This document shows, in pieces, positions 1 to 11,706 of a stretch of 64,000 nucleotides of DNA. Position numbers and translations under genes: made by a program. Source of the DNA: Lysobacterales bacterium (GTDB lineage: Bacteria; Pseudomonadota; Gammaproteobacteria; Xanthomonadales; Xanthomonadaceae); NCBI GenBank assembly GCA_019510125.1, contig JAEKKX010000011.1, positions 81,592-145,591 of the forward strand. Reading direction: 5' to 3'. Every line of letters begins with the position of its first letter. Position 1 is the stretch's first letter. Under the pieces are notes generated by a model. The model was given only the letters and a program-made list of their open reading frames with translations, ran no database searches and was not told the origin of the DNA.

Positions 1-965
1 ATGCCCATGAACAGGCGCTTGCCGAGGCCGCCGCTGCGCAGCGAGCCGAACGCGAACGGGATCGCCAGCAGGCACAGCACCAGCACGTTCACCGGGTAGA
101 ACCACAGGCCCCAGTAGAACTCCTGGTATTCGCTGGCGTCCAGCCCGTTGCGCTGACGGTATTCGATGCCGGCCTTGAGCTGGTCGCTGGTCATGTAGCG
201 CGGGCGCCAGATGTCGCGGGTGGTCGCGGCCAGCGCGGTGGCGTCGAGCCGCGAGGCCCAGCGCTCCTCGGGGGCGGTGGTGCGGGTCGCCGAGCGGCCC
301 TCGAACCGGGTGCGCTCGACCTGGCGCAGCAGCCACTCGCCGCGGGAGTGCTCCGCGGTGCCGGCATGCACGATCGACGCCAGCCGGCCGTCGGGGCCCA
401 GCTCGAACAGGCGCACGTCGTTGAGCTGCAGCCACTGGCGGCCGCCCTCGCTGCGCTCCTCGCCGGTCTGGGCGTTGAGGAACACGTCGCCCTCGCGCGC
501 CCACAGGCCGGAGTACTGGGCGACGATGACGTTGTTGGATTTCGCCGCGGCCTTGAGCGTGTCCGCGCGGCGCTGGGCCCAGGGGCCGAGGGTGTCGCCG
601 TTGACCACCATCAGCGCGGTCAGCACGCCGAGGCTGAGGATGACCGACAGGCTGATCCGGCGCCGCGACAGGCCCAGCGCGCGCAGCACGGTCAGTTCGG
701 AACTGGAGGCGAGCTGTCCGAGGCCGATCATCGCGCCGATGACCGCCGCGTACGGGAACAGCATGTACATGCGCCGCGGCAGGCTGTAGGCGACGTTGGT
801 GGCCGCGGCCAGGAAGTCGTAGCGGCCGGTGCCGACGTCGCTGATCTCCACCAGCAGGCCGCTGATCAGCGCGTCCAGCCCCACCAGCACGCCCCAGGTC
901 AGCAGCACGGTGCTCAGCACCACGCGGCCGATGTAGAGGTCGTGGATCTTCGGGAACGGCTTCAT
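1..965 (-). CDS. lptG: LPS export ABC transporter permease LptG (3' part beyond window)
   Basis: LptG forms, with LptF and two LptB ATPases, the inner-membrane motor that extracts lipopolysaccharide and feeds it to the LptC-LptA bridge. The start reads [16 protein letters not shown], followed by a hydrophobic segment, which is the usual LptG opening. About 321 codons are present; family members have about 360, so only the C-terminal membrane part is cut off by the window edge. The start overlaps the lptF stop by four bases (ATGA), so the two are translationally coupled. Identity rests on the N-terminal sequence and on its position after lptF. Confidence 0.93.
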   Translation of the reverse strand, partial: MKPFPKIHDLYIGRVVLSTVLLTWGVLVGLDALISGLLVEISDVGTGRYDFLAAATNVAYSLPRRMYMLFPYAAVIGAMIGLGQLASSSELTVLRALGLSRRRISLSVILSLGVLTALMVVNGDTLGPWAQRRADTLKAAAKSNNVIVAQYSGLWAREGDVFLNAQTGEERSEGGRQWLQLNDVRLFELGPDGRLASIVHAGTAEHSRGEWLLRQVERTRFEGRSATRTTAPEERWASRLDATALAATTRDIWRPRYMTSDQLKAGIEYRQRNGLDASEYQEFYWGLWFYPVNVLVLCLLAIPFAFGSLRSGGLGKRLFMG

Positions 966-2083
966 GCCTGCCCCGCCAACGGTGCGCGCGCCGGCCGCGG
1001 CCTGCGGACCGCGCCGTCGCGGGCGTACATCCAGATCCCGACGACGAGCACCGGCACCACCAGCCACCACAACCCGACTGCGGTCGGCAGCTTGCCGTCC
1101 TGCAGCCACTGCGTGCCCAGCATCATCAGGAACACGCCGAACAGGTAGATCAGGAAGCCGACGGCCAGGTTGCCGTAGCGCGCCTGGCGTGGACCGCTGC
1201 GCGAGAGCGGGATCGCCAGCAGCGCAAAGCCCAGGGTCAGCAGCGGCGGCGCCAGCCGCGAGTGGAGCTGCGCGATCGCCTCCCGGCCGGGGATCCCCAG
1301 CAGCGCGGTCGTGGGCTGCAGCGCGACTTCGTCGACCCGCCGCCGCGGACCGGTGTCCGCCGGCAGCAGCACTTCGTTGCCGGCGTAGCGGACCAGACGG
1401 AAATCCCGCCCGGCGCCGGTCAGCGGCCCTTCGACCTCGAAGCCCTGCTCCAGCCGCAGGTAGCGGTCGCGCTGGTCCTGGGTGGCCGCCTGCACCGACA
1501 GCCGGCCGGTCGCCGACGTGGTCACGTCGAAGCGGTCCTGCTTCTGGCGGTAGATGAAGACCCGCTGCAGTTCGCGGTTGTCGGGCGACATGGCGCCGAC
1601 ATAGATCACGCCGCCGCCGCCCGGCAGCTCGGTGAAGCGGCCCGGCTCCATGCCCGCGATCAGCAGGTTGCGGCCGGCTTCCTCGATCATTCGCGCCGAG
1701 GTGCGGTCGGCCCAGGGGCCCAGCCACAGCGAGCACAGCGCGACCATCGCGATCACCGGCACTGCCATCCACGCCAGCGGCCGCAGCATCCGCCGCGGGC
1801 CGACGCCGATCGACACCAGCACCGGCATCTCGGCGTCGCGGTACAGCCGGCCCATGGCCAGCATCAGCCCCAGCATCACCGCCAGCGGCAGGATCAGCGG
1901 CAGCCACTTCAGGAACACCAGCCCCAACTGGGCGAGCAGCATCCCCGCCGGCACCTTGCCCCGGGCCACGTCGCCCAGCACGTCGGCGAAGGCCCCGCCC
2001 ACCAGCACGATCAGCAGCACCACCAGCACCGCGAAGGTGTTCTGGGCGAATTCGCGGCTCAGGTAGCGGTCCAGCTTCGACAT
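962..2083 (-). CDS. lptF: LPS export ABC transporter permease LptF
   Basis: This is the partner permease of LptG in the LptB2FG lipopolysaccharide extractor of the inner membrane. The protein is about 373 residues starting [12 protein letters not shown]. It has a YjgP/YjgQ-type layout: three hydrophobic segments in the first 120 residues, a periplasmic beta-jellyroll-like middle, and three more membrane segments at the C-terminus. A GTG two codons upstream (near 2089) is an alternative start; ATG is preferred because MxKLDRYL is the usual beginning. It is first in a two-gene unit with lptG and is divergent from pepA, as is common in gamma-proteobacteria. Confidence 0.94.
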   Translation of the reverse strand: MSKLDRYLSREFAQNTFAVLVVLLIVLVGGAFADVLGDVARGKVPAGMLLAQLGLVFLKWLPLILPLAVMLGLMLAMGRLYRDAEMPVLVSIGVGPRRMLRPLAWMAVPVIAMVALCSLWLGPWADRTSARMIEEAGRNLLIAGMEPGRFTELPGGGGVIYVGAMSPDNRELQRVFIYRQKQDRFDVTTSATGRLSVQAATQDQRDRYLRLEQGFEVEGPLTGAGRDFRLVRYAGNEVLLPADTGPRRRVDEVALQPTTALLGIPGREAIAQLHSRLAPPLLTLGFALLAIPLSRSGPRQARYGNLAVGFLIYLFGVFLMMLGTQWLQDGKLPTAVGLWWLVVPVLVVGIWMYARDGAVRRPRPARAPLAGQA

Positions 2084-2337
2084 CGTCACGGGGCGTCCGG
2101 GCGCCGGGCACCCGGCGGGGGCTTTGCTTTAAACTTCGGGGTTCTGCGCGCCGCGGCCGATCGACCGACTGGCGCCGGGCGCCGCCGGCACCGACCCGGG
2201 ACCCGCGGGGCGCCGGGCGATTGTACGGAGGCCCCCCTCGGAAAGGCAGGCTACCTGAATGCCCGCGCCCGCGGCGGTTCAGGCTGGCGTGGCCGCCGCC
2301 GACGCGCAGCTTCCTCTCGTCCGTACGGAACCGATCC
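2084..2337. promoter_or_regulatory. divergent lptFG / pepA promoter region
   Basis: This is a 250-base spacer between two divergent start codons, so it must hold promoters for both units. A relatively AT-rich patch around 2126-2140 (ctttgctttaaacttcgg) is the only obvious promoter-like stretch in otherwise very G+C-rich DNA. No convincing paired -35/-10 boxes or operator palindromes were found by eye. Confidence 0.35.
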
Positions 2338-3843
<1,506 letters not shown>

Positions 3844-3845
3844 CG

Positions 3846-4271
3846 GTGCCCCGCGCCGACTTCTACCTGATCCAGAAGCCGCGCTTCCGCGAGGAGCCGC
3901 TGCGGCTGGTGTGCGAGCTGGCGCGCAAGGCGTACGACGCCAACCTGTGGACGCTGGTGCTGGCGCGCGACGCGGCGCAGGCGGAGGCGCTGGACGAGCT
4001 GCTGTGGGCGTTCGACGAGGACGCCTACATCCCGCACCAGATCGCCGGCACCGACGATGAGGACGACCTCACGCCGGTGCTGATCGCCTCGCCCGATGAG
4101 GACGTGCCGCTGCGGGCGCTGGTGATCAACCTGCGCGACGCGCCGGTCGAGGGCGGATTCGAGCGCGTGCTCGAGGTCGTGCCCGCCGACGAATCCGCGC
4201 GCGGCCCGCTGCGCGAGCGCTGGAAGCAGTACCAGGCGCGCGGGCTCGAAGTGAAGAAATACGACATGTAA
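3846..4271 (+). CDS. holC: DNA polymerase III subunit chi
   Basis: Chi links the clamp loader, through psi, to SSB at the replication fork. The 141-residue product starts with GTG at 3846 and reads [13 protein letters not shown], typical of HolC. It contains the conserved [16 protein letters not shown] stretch ([18 protein letters not shown]) and ends in the family's LEVKKYDM. It sits between pepA and valS, the standard gamma-proteobacterial order. A likely partner, psi, is encoded at 8097-8381 in this window. Confidence 0.95.
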   Translation: MPRADFYLIQKPRFREEPLRLVCELARKAYDANLWTLVLARDAAQAEALDELLWAFDEDAYIPHQIAGTDDEDDLTPVLIASPDEDVPLRALVINLRDAPVEGGFERVLEVVPADESARGPLRERWKQYQARGLEVKKYDM

Positions 4272-4390
4272 GTGCGCCGCCCCCATCGTTCGCGCTCGTC
4301 CTTGCCTCTCCCCGCGCGCGGGGAAAGGAGGGCCGAAGGTCGGGTGAGGGGCCATCACGACTCCCCAGACTTGAACAGCGACAAGACCCC

Positions 4391-7300
4391 ATGACCACGC
4401 TCGCCTCCGGCTACGAACCCAAGGACTTCGAATCCCGCCTCTACGCCGAGTGGGAAGCGAGCGGCGTCTTCGCGCCGCAGGGCGACGGCCCCGCCTACAC
4501 CATCCTGCTGCCGCCGCCGAACGTCACCGGCACGCTGCACATGGGCCACGCGTTCCAGCACACGCTGCAGGACGCGCTGATCCGCTACCACCGCATGCGC
4601 GGCTATCGCACGCTGTGGCAGATGGGCACCGACCACGCCGGCATCGCGACCGAGATGGTGGTCTCGCGCAACCTCGCGCTGGAAGGCAAGGGCGAGACCC
4701 GCGATTCGCTGGGCCGCGAGGCCTTCATCGACCGGGTGTGGGAATGGAAGCAGCAGTCCGGCGGTACCATCGAGCGCCAGATGCGCCGCCTCGGCGCCTC
4801 GGGCGACTGGTCGCGCAGCGTGTTCACGATGGACCCGATCGCCTCCGAGGCGGTGATCGAGGCGTTCGTGAAGCTGCACGCCGAAGGCCTGATCTACCGC
4901 GGCCAGAAGCTGGTGAACTGGGACCCGGTGCTGAAGACCGCGATCTCCGACCTCGAGGTGGTGAGCGAGGAGGAGAACGGCTTCCTGTGGTCGATCGCCT
5001 ACCCGCTGGCCGACGGTGCGACCTACGAACACGTCGAACACGACGCCGACGGCAACGAGACCCTGCGCGAGACCCGCGACCGCCTGATCGTGGCCACCAC
5101 CCGCCCCGAGACGATGCTCGGCGACGTCGCGGTGATGGTGCATCCGGAAGACCCCCGCTACGCGCACCTCGTCGGCAAGCAGGTCCTGCTGCCGCTGTCC
5201 GACCGCCGCATCCCGATCATCGCCGACGACTACGTCGACCGCGCCTTCGGCACCGGCGTGGTGAAGGTGACGCCTGCGCACGATTTCAACGACAACGCGG
5301 TGTGGCAGCGCCACGAAAAAAGTGGTGTTTTCGATGACATGCCGAATCGCGGCCTTATTAATATCTTTTCGCCTTCCGCACGGATCCTCCACGAACCAGA
5401 TGGCTGGATTCGAAACGAAAACACTTCCCTAAGAGACCCCTCGCATGCGGGCGGACCCGATGTCGCGTCAGAGCGAGCAATGTCGGACCGTGAAGCACAC
5501 AAACTCACACTGGCCGATCTGGATTCTCTGGAATCAATTCCAGAACGGTACCAAGGCCTGGACCGCTTCGAAGCCCGCAAAGTCATCGTCGCCGACCTCG
5601 AAGCCGCCGAGCTTCTGGTCGAAACGAAACCGCACAAGCTGCAGGTGCCGCGCGGCGACCGCACCGGCCAGGTGATCGAGCCGTATCTCACCGACCAGTG
5701 GTTCGTGAAGATGGACGAATTCGCGCGCCGCGGCCTGGAACTGGTCGAGAACGGGTCGGTGAAGTTCGTGCCGCCGAACTGGATCAACACCTACCGCCAC
5801 TGGCTGGAGAACATCCAGGACTGGTGCATCAGCCGCCAGTTGTGGTGGGGCCACCGCATCCCGGCGTGGTACGACGACGCCGGCAACGTGCATGTGGGCC
5901 GCAACGAGGCCGAAGTACGTGCGAAGGTCGGCGACATCCCGCTGCGCCGGGACAACGACGTGCTGGAAACCTGGTTCTCCTCCGCGCTGTGGCCGATCAG
6001 CACCATGGGCTGGCCGAACCCCGAGGCGATGCGCGAACGCGGTTTCGACCAGTTCGTGCCGAGCAGCGTGCTGGTCACCGGCTTCGACATCCTGTTCTTC
6101 TGGGTGGCCCGAATGGTGATGATGACCGACCACTTCATGCCGGCCGACGCGCCCGACGCCAAGCGGGTGCCGTTCCGCGACGTCTACATCACCGGCCTGG
6201 TCCGCGACAAGGACGGTCAGAAGATGTCGAAGTCCAAGGGCAACATCCTCGACCCGCTGGACATCATCGACGGCATCAGCGAGGACGCGCTCGTCGCCAA
6301 GCGCACCACCGGCCTGATGAAGCCGCAGGACGCGCCGAAGATCGAGAAGGCCACACGCAAGGAGTTCGGCGGCGGCATCGCCCCGCACGGCGCCGACGCG
6401 CTGCGCTTCACCATGGCCGCGCTCGCCGGTCCCGGCCGCGACATCAAGTTCGACATGGCCCGCTGCGAGGGCTACAAGAACTTCTGCAACAAGCTGTGGA
6501 ACGCCACGCGCTTCGCGCTGATGAACACCGAAGGGTTCAGCGCCTCCGGCACGCCGCAGCCGAAGACCGACGCCGAGCGCTGGATCCTCTCGCGCCTGGC
6601 GAAGGTCTCGGCCGAGGCCGCGACCCATTTCGCCGACTACCGCTTCGACCTGCTGTCGCAGGCGCTGTACGAGTTCGCCTGGAACGAATTCTGCGACTGG
6701 TTCGTCGAGCTGGCGAAGCCGGCGCTCAGCGGCGACGACGCCGAGGCCGCGGCGAGCACGCGCCACACCCTGCTGCATGTGCTGGAAACGCTGCTGCGCC
6801 TGCTGCACCCGCTGATCCCGTTCGTGACCGAGGAACTGTGGCGCCACGTCGCGCCGAAGCTGGGGATCGAGGCGCCCAGCATCTGCGCCCGCCCCTACCC
6901 GCAGGCTGCCGATGTCGACGCCGCCGGCTATGCGTCGGCCGAGGCCGACATCGAATGGGTCAAGGCCGTGGTGTCGGCGGTGCGCAGCATCCGCAGCACG
7001 CTGGGCATCTCGCCGTCGAAGCAGGTCTCGCTGCTGTTCCGCGGCGGCGACGCCGTCGACGCGGCGCGCGTCGCGAAGTTCGCGGCGTCGCTGAAGTTCC
7101 TGCTGAAGCTCGACGCCGTCGACACCATCGCCGGCGAACCGCCGGCGGCCGCGCCGGCCGTGGTCGGCGACCTGCAGTTGTTCGTGCCGCTGGAAGGCCT
7201 GGTCGATCTCGACGCCGAGCGCACGCGCCTGGACAAGGAAATCGTCAAGGTGGCCGGCGAGAAGGACAAGAGCGAAGCCAAGCTCGCGAAGTTCGGCGGC

Positions 7301-7399
7301 AACGTGCCGCCGGCGGTGGTCGAGCAGGAACGCCAGCGCCTCGCCGACTGGACGGGCAAGCTCGCGGCGCTGCAGGAACAGCGCGGACGGCTGGGGTGA
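4391..7399 (+). CDS. valS: valyl-tRNA synthetase
   Basis: ValS charges tRNA-Val and edits misactivated threonine. The class I motifs are present: [13 protein letters not shown] (HIGH box, residues 40-52) and KMSKSKGN (KMSKS box, from residue 611). A long C-terminal arm with heptad-like Lys/Glu-rich coiled coil follows (last 65 residues). At 1002 residues it is about 50 longer than usual. The excess falls around residues 308-390 (nt 5315-5560), where base composition drops sharply and the sequence departs from the family before returning to it at GLDRFEARK. The reading frame is intact, so the enzyme is probably functional with an unusual loop at the end of the editing domain. Confidence 0.95.
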   Translation: MTTLASGYEPKDFESRLYAEWEASGVFAPQGDGPAYTILLPPPNVTGTLHMGHAFQHTLQDALIRYHRMRGYRTLWQMGTDHAGIATEMVVSRNLALEGKGETRDSLGREAFIDRVWEWKQQSGGTIERQMRRLGASGDWSRSVFTMDPIASEAVIEAFVKLHAEGLIYRGQKLVNWDPVLKTAISDLEVVSEEENGFLWSIAYPLADGATYEHVEHDADGNETLRETRDRLIVATTRPETMLGDVAVMVHPEDPRYAHLVGKQVLLPLSDRRIPIIADDYVDRAFGTGVVKVTPAHDFNDNAVWQRHEKSGVFDDMPNRGLINIFSPSARILHEPDGWIRNENTSLRDPSHAGGPDVASERAMSDREAHKLTLADLDSLESIPERYQGLDRFEARKVIVADLEAAELLVETKPHKLQVPRGDRTGQVIEPYLTDQWFVKMDEFARRGLELVENGSVKFVPPNWINTYRHWLENIQDWCISRQLWWGHRIPAWYDDAGNVHVGRNEAEVRAKVGDIPLRRDNDVLETWFSSALWPISTMGWPNPEAMRERGFDQFVPSSVLVTGFDILFFWVARMVMMTDHFMPADAPDAKRVPFRDVYITGLVRDKDGQKMSKSKGNILDPLDIIDGISEDALVAKRTTGLMKPQDAPKIEKATRKEFGGGIAPHGADALRFTMAALAGPGRDIKFDMARCEGYKNFCNKLWNATRFALMNTEGFSASGTPQPKTDAERWILSRLAKVSAEAATHFADYRFDLLSQALYEFAWNEFCDWFVELAKPALSGDDAEAAASTRHTLLHVLETLLRLLHPLIPFVTEELWRHVAPKLGIEAPSICARPYPQAADVDAAGYASAEADIEWVKAVVSAVRSIRSTLGISPSKQVSLLFRGGDAVDAARVAKFAASLKFLLKLDAVDTIAGEPPAAAPAVVGDLQLFVPLEGLVDLDAERTRLDKEIVKVAGEKDKSEAKLAKFGGNVPPAVVEQERQRLADWTGKLAALQEQRGRLG
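5315..5560 (+). other. low-G+C foreign-looking insert inside valS
   Basis: About 245 bases inside valS are clearly less G+C-rich than the flanking coding DNA, with runs such as ttattaatatcttttcgcc and codons ending in A or T. It encodes roughly residues 308-390, including an extra segment (INIFSPSAR ... [10 protein letters not shown] ... [13 protein letters not shown]) absent from typical ValRS. Flanking residues align normally and the frame is kept, which suggests a replacement by homologous recombination or a captured loop rather than a mobile element. Confidence 0.7.
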
Positions 7400-7452
7400 G
7401 GCGGCGCGCGCGCGATGGCGTGCGCGCGATGCGCGGGGACCGCGACGCGACC

Positions 7453-7538
7453 CGGTAGAGCGGCCTTCAGGCCGCTGCCCATCTTGTCGGAAGGTGTTTC
7501 AGGGAACGGAAAGCAGCGGCCTGAAGGCCGCTCTACCG
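7453..7538. repeat. REP inverted pair (GTAG family A)
   Basis: Two 26-base arms (7453-7478 and 7513-7538) are perfect inverted copies separated by 34 bases. Each arm starts GTAGAGCGGCC and is itself palindromic (agcggcctgaaggccgct). A GTAG head followed by a G+C-rich hairpin is the hallmark of RAYT-associated REP elements; two in inverse orientation form a REPIN. It lies between the convergent valS and rimI genes and could also stop transcription from both sides. Confidence 0.8.
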
Positions 7539-7605
7539 ATGCGATGTGTGCGGCCGATTTGATGGCATTCGCGATCTCGCGGATGCCGCGAAACGTCGAA
7601 ACGTC

Positions 7606-8100
7606 CTACCCCTCCAGCAGCTCCATCGCCATCACGATCGCATCCTCGCGGCCCATGTGCGCCGGGTAGTAGCGCGGGCGGCGGCCGATCTCGTTGAAGC
7701 CTTCGTCGTGGTACAGCGCGATCGCCTTCGGGTTCGACGGCCGCACTTCCAGGAAAATGCGCGCCGCGCGCTGCTGGCGCGACAGCCGGATCAGGGCGCG
7801 CAGCAGGCGCCGGCCGTGGCCGTGGCCCTGCGCCTCGGGCGCGATGCAGATGTTGAGGATGTGCGCCTCGCCGGCGGCGACGCTGAGGATGCCGTAACCG
7901 ATCACCACCTCGCCCTCGACCAGCAGCCACGCCGGATAGCAGGCGTTGAGGCAGTCGCGGAAGATGCCCACGGTCCACGGGAAGGCGTAGGCGCGGGTCT
8001 CGATCGCCATCACCATGTCGAGGTCGCTCTCGCGCATCGCGCGCAGCGTGGTCGGGGGCAACGCCCCGGCGATATCCGGCGTGGACGGCTCGGCGCTCAC
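7606..8100 (-). CDS. rimI: ribosomal protein bS18 alanine N-acetyltransferase RimI
   Basis: RimI acetylates the N-terminal alanine of ribosomal protein bS18. The 164-residue GNAT protein reads LRAMRESDLDMVMAIE at the N-terminus, has the acetyl-CoA-binding APEAQGHGHGRRLL motif (residues 87-100), and the C-terminal NPKAIALYHDEGFNEIGRR. The GTG start overlaps the upstream holD stop (GTGA). The longer open frame upstream is Arg-rich shadow sequence. holD-rimI is also the E. coli order, which supports both identities. Confidence 0.92.
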   Translation of the reverse strand: MSAEPSTPDIAGALPPTTLRAMRESDLDMVMAIETRAYAFPWTVGIFRDCLNACYPAWLLVEGEVVIGYGILSVAAGEAHILNICIAPEAQGHGHGRRLLRALIRLSRQQRAARIFLEVRPSNPKAIALYHDEGFNEIGRRPRYYPAHMGREDAIVMAMELLEG

Positions 8101-8381
8101 GCCGACGGGCGCCTCAGCGCGCGCAACTGCGGCCACAGCGCGCGCTTGGCCGCGGGATCGCGGCGCAGGCGCTCGGGCGCGGGCCAGCCGCGGGCGATGC
8201 GCGGCGCGTCCGCGGCCTCGCGCGAACGTCCGGCGGCGCGCAGCAGCGCCAGCACCAGCGGGTCGTCCGACAGCGTCGCGGGACTTTCGTCGCCGGCCGT
8301 CGCCAGCACGATGCGCTGCACCGGCAGCCCCATCGCCGCCAGCATCTCGCATTGCAACGGGTCCCAGACGGTGGCGTTCAC
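8097..8381 (-). CDS. holD: short DNA polymerase III psi subunit (HolD-like)
   Basis: This 94-residue protein would bridge chi (HolC) to the clamp loader. It begins NATVWDPLQCEMLAAMG and contains DDPLVLALLRAAG and a C-terminal RRDPAAKRALWPQLRAL. These match, in order, the QLQQLGI, DPLVSDVLRAL and RANPTARAALWQQI blocks recalled from E. coli HolD. The central part is shorter than E. coli's 137 residues. The GTG start overlaps pssA's stop (GTGA), and its own stop overlaps rimI's start. Sequence similarity is weak, so the call leans on motif order and on the holD-rimI linkage. Confidence 0.7.
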   Translation of the reverse strand: MNATVWDPLQCEMLAAMGLPVQRIVLATAGDESPATLSDDPLVLALLRAAGRSREAADAPRIARGWPAPERLRRDPAAKRALWPQLRALRRPSA

Positions 8382-9160
8382 GCGCCCTCCGCGGCGCCCC
8401 CGCGGCGCGCCATGCGCCGGGCGATCAGCGGCCCGAACAGCGCGAACGTCGCGAACACGCCCAGCAGCACCTTCGGCGGATCGATCACCAGGCCGATGAT
8501 CGCCGCGATCACCAGCAGCGGCACGACGAACGGCACGCGGTCGGCCTGCGGGCCCTTGCCGCCCTTGAAGCTGGGGTAGCGGAAGCGGCTGACCATCAGC
8601 AGCCCGGCGAACACCGTCACCGCCAGCGCCGGGTAGCGCAACTGCTCGCCGGTCCAGCCGAGGTCGTGCAGGGTCCAGACGAAGCTGGCCATCAGGCCGG
8701 CGGCCGAGGGCGACGGCAGGCCGATGAACCAGCGCTTGTCGACGGTGCCGACCTGGCTGTTGAAGCGGGCCAGCCGCAGCGCCGCGCAGGCGGCGTACAG
8801 GAACGCCCCCAGCCAGCCGATCTTGCCCAGGGTCGGGTTGTCCAGCTTCAGCGACTCCAGCGCCCAGTGGTACATCACCAGCGAGGGCGCCATGCCGAAG
8901 CTGATCAGGTCGGCCAGCGAGTCGTACTGCACCCCGAACTCGGTCTGGGTGTTGGTCATCCGCGCGACCCGGCCGTCGAGGCCGTCCAGCACCGCGGAAA
9001 TGAAAATCGCCACGCAGGCGGCGCCGAACCGGCCCTGCGATGCGGCGATGATCGCGAAGAACCCGGAGAACAGCGCGCCGGTGGTGAACAGGTTCGGCAG
9101 CAGGTAGATGCCGCGGTTGCGGCGCGGCGCGGCGGGGGCGGCGGGGTCGGGCTGGCTCAT
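8378..9160 (-). CDS. pssA: CDP-diacylglycerol--serine O-phosphatidyltransferase
   Basis: PssA makes phosphatidylserine from CDP-diacylglycerol and serine, the first step towards phosphatidylethanolamine. The 260-residue membrane protein has the CDP-alcohol phosphotransferase motif DGLDGRVARMTNTQTEFGVQYDS in register (D-G-x2-AR-x8-G-x3-D-x3-D variant) near residues 58-81, with several membrane segments around it. MSQPDPAAPAAPRRNRGIYLLPN at 9160 is the chosen start; upstream codons are Ala/Arg-rich filler. It heads the pssA-holD-rimI unit. Confidence 0.93.
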   Translation of the reverse strand: MSQPDPAAPAAPRRNRGIYLLPNLFTTGALFSGFFAIIAASQGRFGAACVAIFISAVLDGLDGRVARMTNTQTEFGVQYDSLADLISFGMAPSLVMYHWALESLKLDNPTLGKIGWLGAFLYAACAALRLARFNSQVGTVDKRWFIGLPSPSAAGLMASFVWTLHDLGWTGEQLRYPALAVTVFAGLLMVSRFRYPSFKGGKGPQADRVPFVVPLLVIAAIIGLVIDPPKVLLGVFATFALFGPLIARRMARRGGAAEGA

Positions 9161-9306
9161 GCGGCCAGTGTACCGGAGCCGATCCGCCGCGCTTCGCCCG
9201 GACCGGGCCGGGGCCGCGGGAGCGGTCGCGCTTGCGCCGCCCGCGCCGGGGTGTTGCAATCCCGCCATCGCAGGGGGCCCCGTCCGCCATTTCCGCAGGT
9301 AACGCC

Positions 9307-9690
9307 ATGATCCGCGCGCTCAGCACCGCCCTCCTCGCCGCTTCCGTCCTCGCCGCCGCGACCGCGTCCGCCGGCGAGGTCTACCAGTGGAAGGACGCCA
9401 ACGGCGTGACCCACTACTCGCAGACGCCGCCGGCCCAGGGCAAGTTCCAGCAGCGGACGATCACCCAGCACGTCAGCGCGGCGGCGCCCGCCCAGCCGAC
9501 CGCCGAACGGACGGTGTCGCCCCAGTGCGCCACCGCCCAGCGCAACATCGAACTGCTGCAGGGCGGCAGCCGGCTGCAGGTGGACAGCAACGGCGACGGC
9601 CAGCCCGACGGCGACCTCGACGACGCCGACCGCCAGAAGCAGCTCGAGATCGCCCAGACCGTGGCCCGGGTGAACTGCGGCGAGCGCTGA
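9307..9690 (+). CDS. DUF4124-containing secreted protein
   Basis: The 127-residue protein has a signal peptide ([22 protein letters not shown]) followed by [19 protein letters not shown], the diagnostic DUF4124 opening found in many Xanthomonadaceae periplasmic proteins. The C-terminal half holds a DxNxDGxxDGxxDDADR stretch that resembles an EF-hand-like acidic loop. The start at 9307 is chosen because the signal peptide begins there. Function is unknown. A second DUF4124-like protein is encoded at 40309. Confidence 0.85.
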   Translation: MIRALSTALLAASVLAAATASAGEVYQWKDANGVTHYSQTPPAQGKFQQRTITQHVSAAAPAQPTAERTVSPQCATAQRNIELLQGGSRLQVDSNGDGQPDGDLDDADRQKQLEIAQTVARVNCGER

Positions 9691-9763
9691 ACCCGGCCGC
9701 CGGGCAGCGGACCCCGGCGACATCGGGCAAAATGCGGGGTTCGACCCCCCGCGAGCCCGTCCG

Positions 9764-11485
9764 ATGCGCCTGTCGCAGTTCCATCTCCGCACCGAAAAGG
9801 AAACTCCCGCCGACGCCGAAGTCGTCAGCCACCGGCTGATGCTCCGCGCGGGCATGCTGCGCAAGCTCGCCGCCGGCCTCTACACCTGGAGCCCGCTGGG
9901 CCTGCGCGTGCTGCGCAAGGTCGAGGCCGTGGTCCGCGAGGAAATGGATCGCGCCGGCGCGATCGAACTGCTGATGCCGACCATCCAGCCGCGCGAGCTG
10001 TGGGAGGAAACCGGCCGCTGGCAGAAATTCGGCGGCCAGTTGCTGAAGATCAGGGACCGCAAGGAAGCCGAATACTGCTACGGCCCCACCGCCGAGGAAG
10101 TGATCACCGACTTCGCGCGCCAGGAACTGAGCAGCTACAAGCAGCTCCCGGTGAACTTCTACAACATCCAGACCAAGTTCCGCGACGAGATCCGCCCGCG
10201 CTTCGGGGTGATGCGCGCGCGCGAGTTCCTGATGAAGGACGCGTATTCGTTCCACATCGACGACGAATCGCTGCACGCCGAATACCGCAACATGTACGAC
10301 ACCTACGGCCGCATCTTCACCCGGCTGGGGCTGAAGTTCCGCGCGGTGTTCGCCGACACCGGCGCGATCGGCGGCAGCGCCTCGCACGAATTCCAGGTGC
10401 TGGCGGAATCCGGAGAGGATGCGATCGCGTTCTCCGACGGCTCGGATTACGCCGCGAACATCGAACTGGCCGAAGCCGTGTCGCCGGGCGAACGCGGCGC
10501 CGCCACGGAGACCCTGCGCAAGGTCGACACCCCGACCCAGAAGACCTGCGAGGAGGTCGCCGCGCTGCTCGGCATTCCGCTGCAGCGCACGGTGAAATCG
10601 GTGGCGCTCATGGGCGTGGACGCCGAGGGCGCGCCGCAGTTCGTGCTCGCGCTGGTGCGCGGCGACCACCTCGTCAACGAGATCAAGCTGGCGAAACTGC
10701 CCGGCCTCGCCGAATACCGCCTCGCGACCGAAGCCGAAATCCTCGAGCACCTCGGCAGCGAACCCGGCTTCCTCGGCCCGATCGCGCCGAAGCAGGCCAT
10801 CCGCGTGGTCGCCGACCGCACGGTCGCCGCGATGCACGACTTCGTGGTCGGCGCGAACGAGGCCGGTTTCCACATCGCCGGCGTGAACTGGGGCCGCGAC
10901 GTGCCGGAACCCGACCACGTCGCCGACATCCGCAACGTCGTCGCCGGCGATCCCTCGCCGGACGGCAAGGGCACGCTGGGCATCGCGCGCGGCATCGAGG
11001 TCGGCCACGTGTTCGCGCTCGGCCGCAAGTATTCCGAGGCGATGGGCATGACCGTGCTCGACGCCAGCGGCAAGGCCGCGATTCCCGCGATGGGCTGCTA
11101 CGGCATCGGCGTGAGCCGCATCGTCGCGGCCGCGATCGAGCAGAGCCACGACGAGGCCGGCATCGTCTGGCCCGAGCCGATGGCGCCGTGGCAGGTCGCG
11201 ATCTGCATGATCAACCCGAAGAACGATCCGGCCGTCGCCGCCGCCGCGCAGGCGCTGTACGACGAACTGAATGCCGCCGGCGTGGAAACGCTGCTCGACG
11301 ACCGCGGCCTGCGTCCGGGCCCGATGTTCGCCGACATCGAACTGATCGGCATCCCGCATCGCGTGGTGGTGTCCGAGCGCGGGCTCGCCGCCGGCACGTT
11401 CGAATATCGCAGCCGCCGCGCGAGCGAGGCCGAATCGCTCGATCGCGAAACGCTGCTCGGCAGATTGCTGCCGCGGCGCGATTGA
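9764..11485 (+). CDS. proS: prolyl-tRNA synthetase
   Basis: ProS charges tRNA-Pro. The 573-residue bacterial-type enzyme begins [13 protein letters not shown]. It has class II motif 2-like residues around [25 protein letters not shown], a GPTAEEV catalytic-loop motif near residue 107, the YbaK-like editing insertion in the middle (residues about 230-390), and the anticodon-binding domain at the end. Length and domain order are those of E. coli ProS. No operon partners are evident; it is followed by a 220-base spacer. Confidence 0.96.
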   Translation: MRLSQFHLRTEKETPADAEVVSHRLMLRAGMLRKLAAGLYTWSPLGLRVLRKVEAVVREEMDRAGAIELLMPTIQPRELWEETGRWQKFGGQLLKIRDRKEAEYCYGPTAEEVITDFARQELSSYKQLPVNFYNIQTKFRDEIRPRFGVMRAREFLMKDAYSFHIDDESLHAEYRNMYDTYGRIFTRLGLKFRAVFADTGAIGGSASHEFQVLAESGEDAIAFSDGSDYAANIELAEAVSPGERGAATETLRKVDTPTQKTCEEVAALLGIPLQRTVKSVALMGVDAEGAPQFVLALVRGDHLVNEIKLAKLPGLAEYRLATEAEILEHLGSEPGFLGPIAPKQAIRVVADRTVAAMHDFVVGANEAGFHIAGVNWGRDVPEPDHVADIRNVVAGDPSPDGKGTLGIARGIEVGHVFALGRKYSEAMGMTVLDASGKAAIPAMGCYGIGVSRIVAAAIEQSHDEAGIVWPEPMAPWQVAICMINPKNDPAVAAAAQALYDELNAAGVETLLDDRGLRPGPMFADIELIGIPHRVVVSERGLAAGTFEYRSRRASEAESLDRETLLGRLLPRRD

Positions 11486-11618
11486 CGGTCGCGATCGATC
11501 GCAGGATGCGTCGGGCCGCGGAATCCGGGCTTTTTTGCGACCGGATTCCGCTTTCGATTCCATTTCCGGCGCGCCGACCCGGTTTCCGTCGAATATCCCC
11601 GATATTCAAGGGCCCGTT

Positions 11619-11646
11619 TTGAAGGAAATCGGAAATCGATTATGAT
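11619..11646 (+). promoter_or_regulatory. sigma-70 promoter of the H-NS-like gene
   Basis: TTGAAG at 11619-11624 and TATGAT at 11641-11646 are separated by 16 bases, a good -35/-10 pair in locally AT-richer DNA. Transcription would start near 11653 and leave a 5' leader of about 50 bases before the ATG at 11707. Confidence 0.7.
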
Positions 11647-11706
11647 CGGCGCGCTCCCCGCGGCCTTGTTTCCGCCCGGAGATTCCCTTCGTCACCCGGA
11701 GTCACA

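Noticed and set aside
211..1148. Plus-strand open frames opposite lptG/lptF
   Set aside because: They are Ala/Arg/His-rich shadows of the membrane permease genes on the other strand and match no family.
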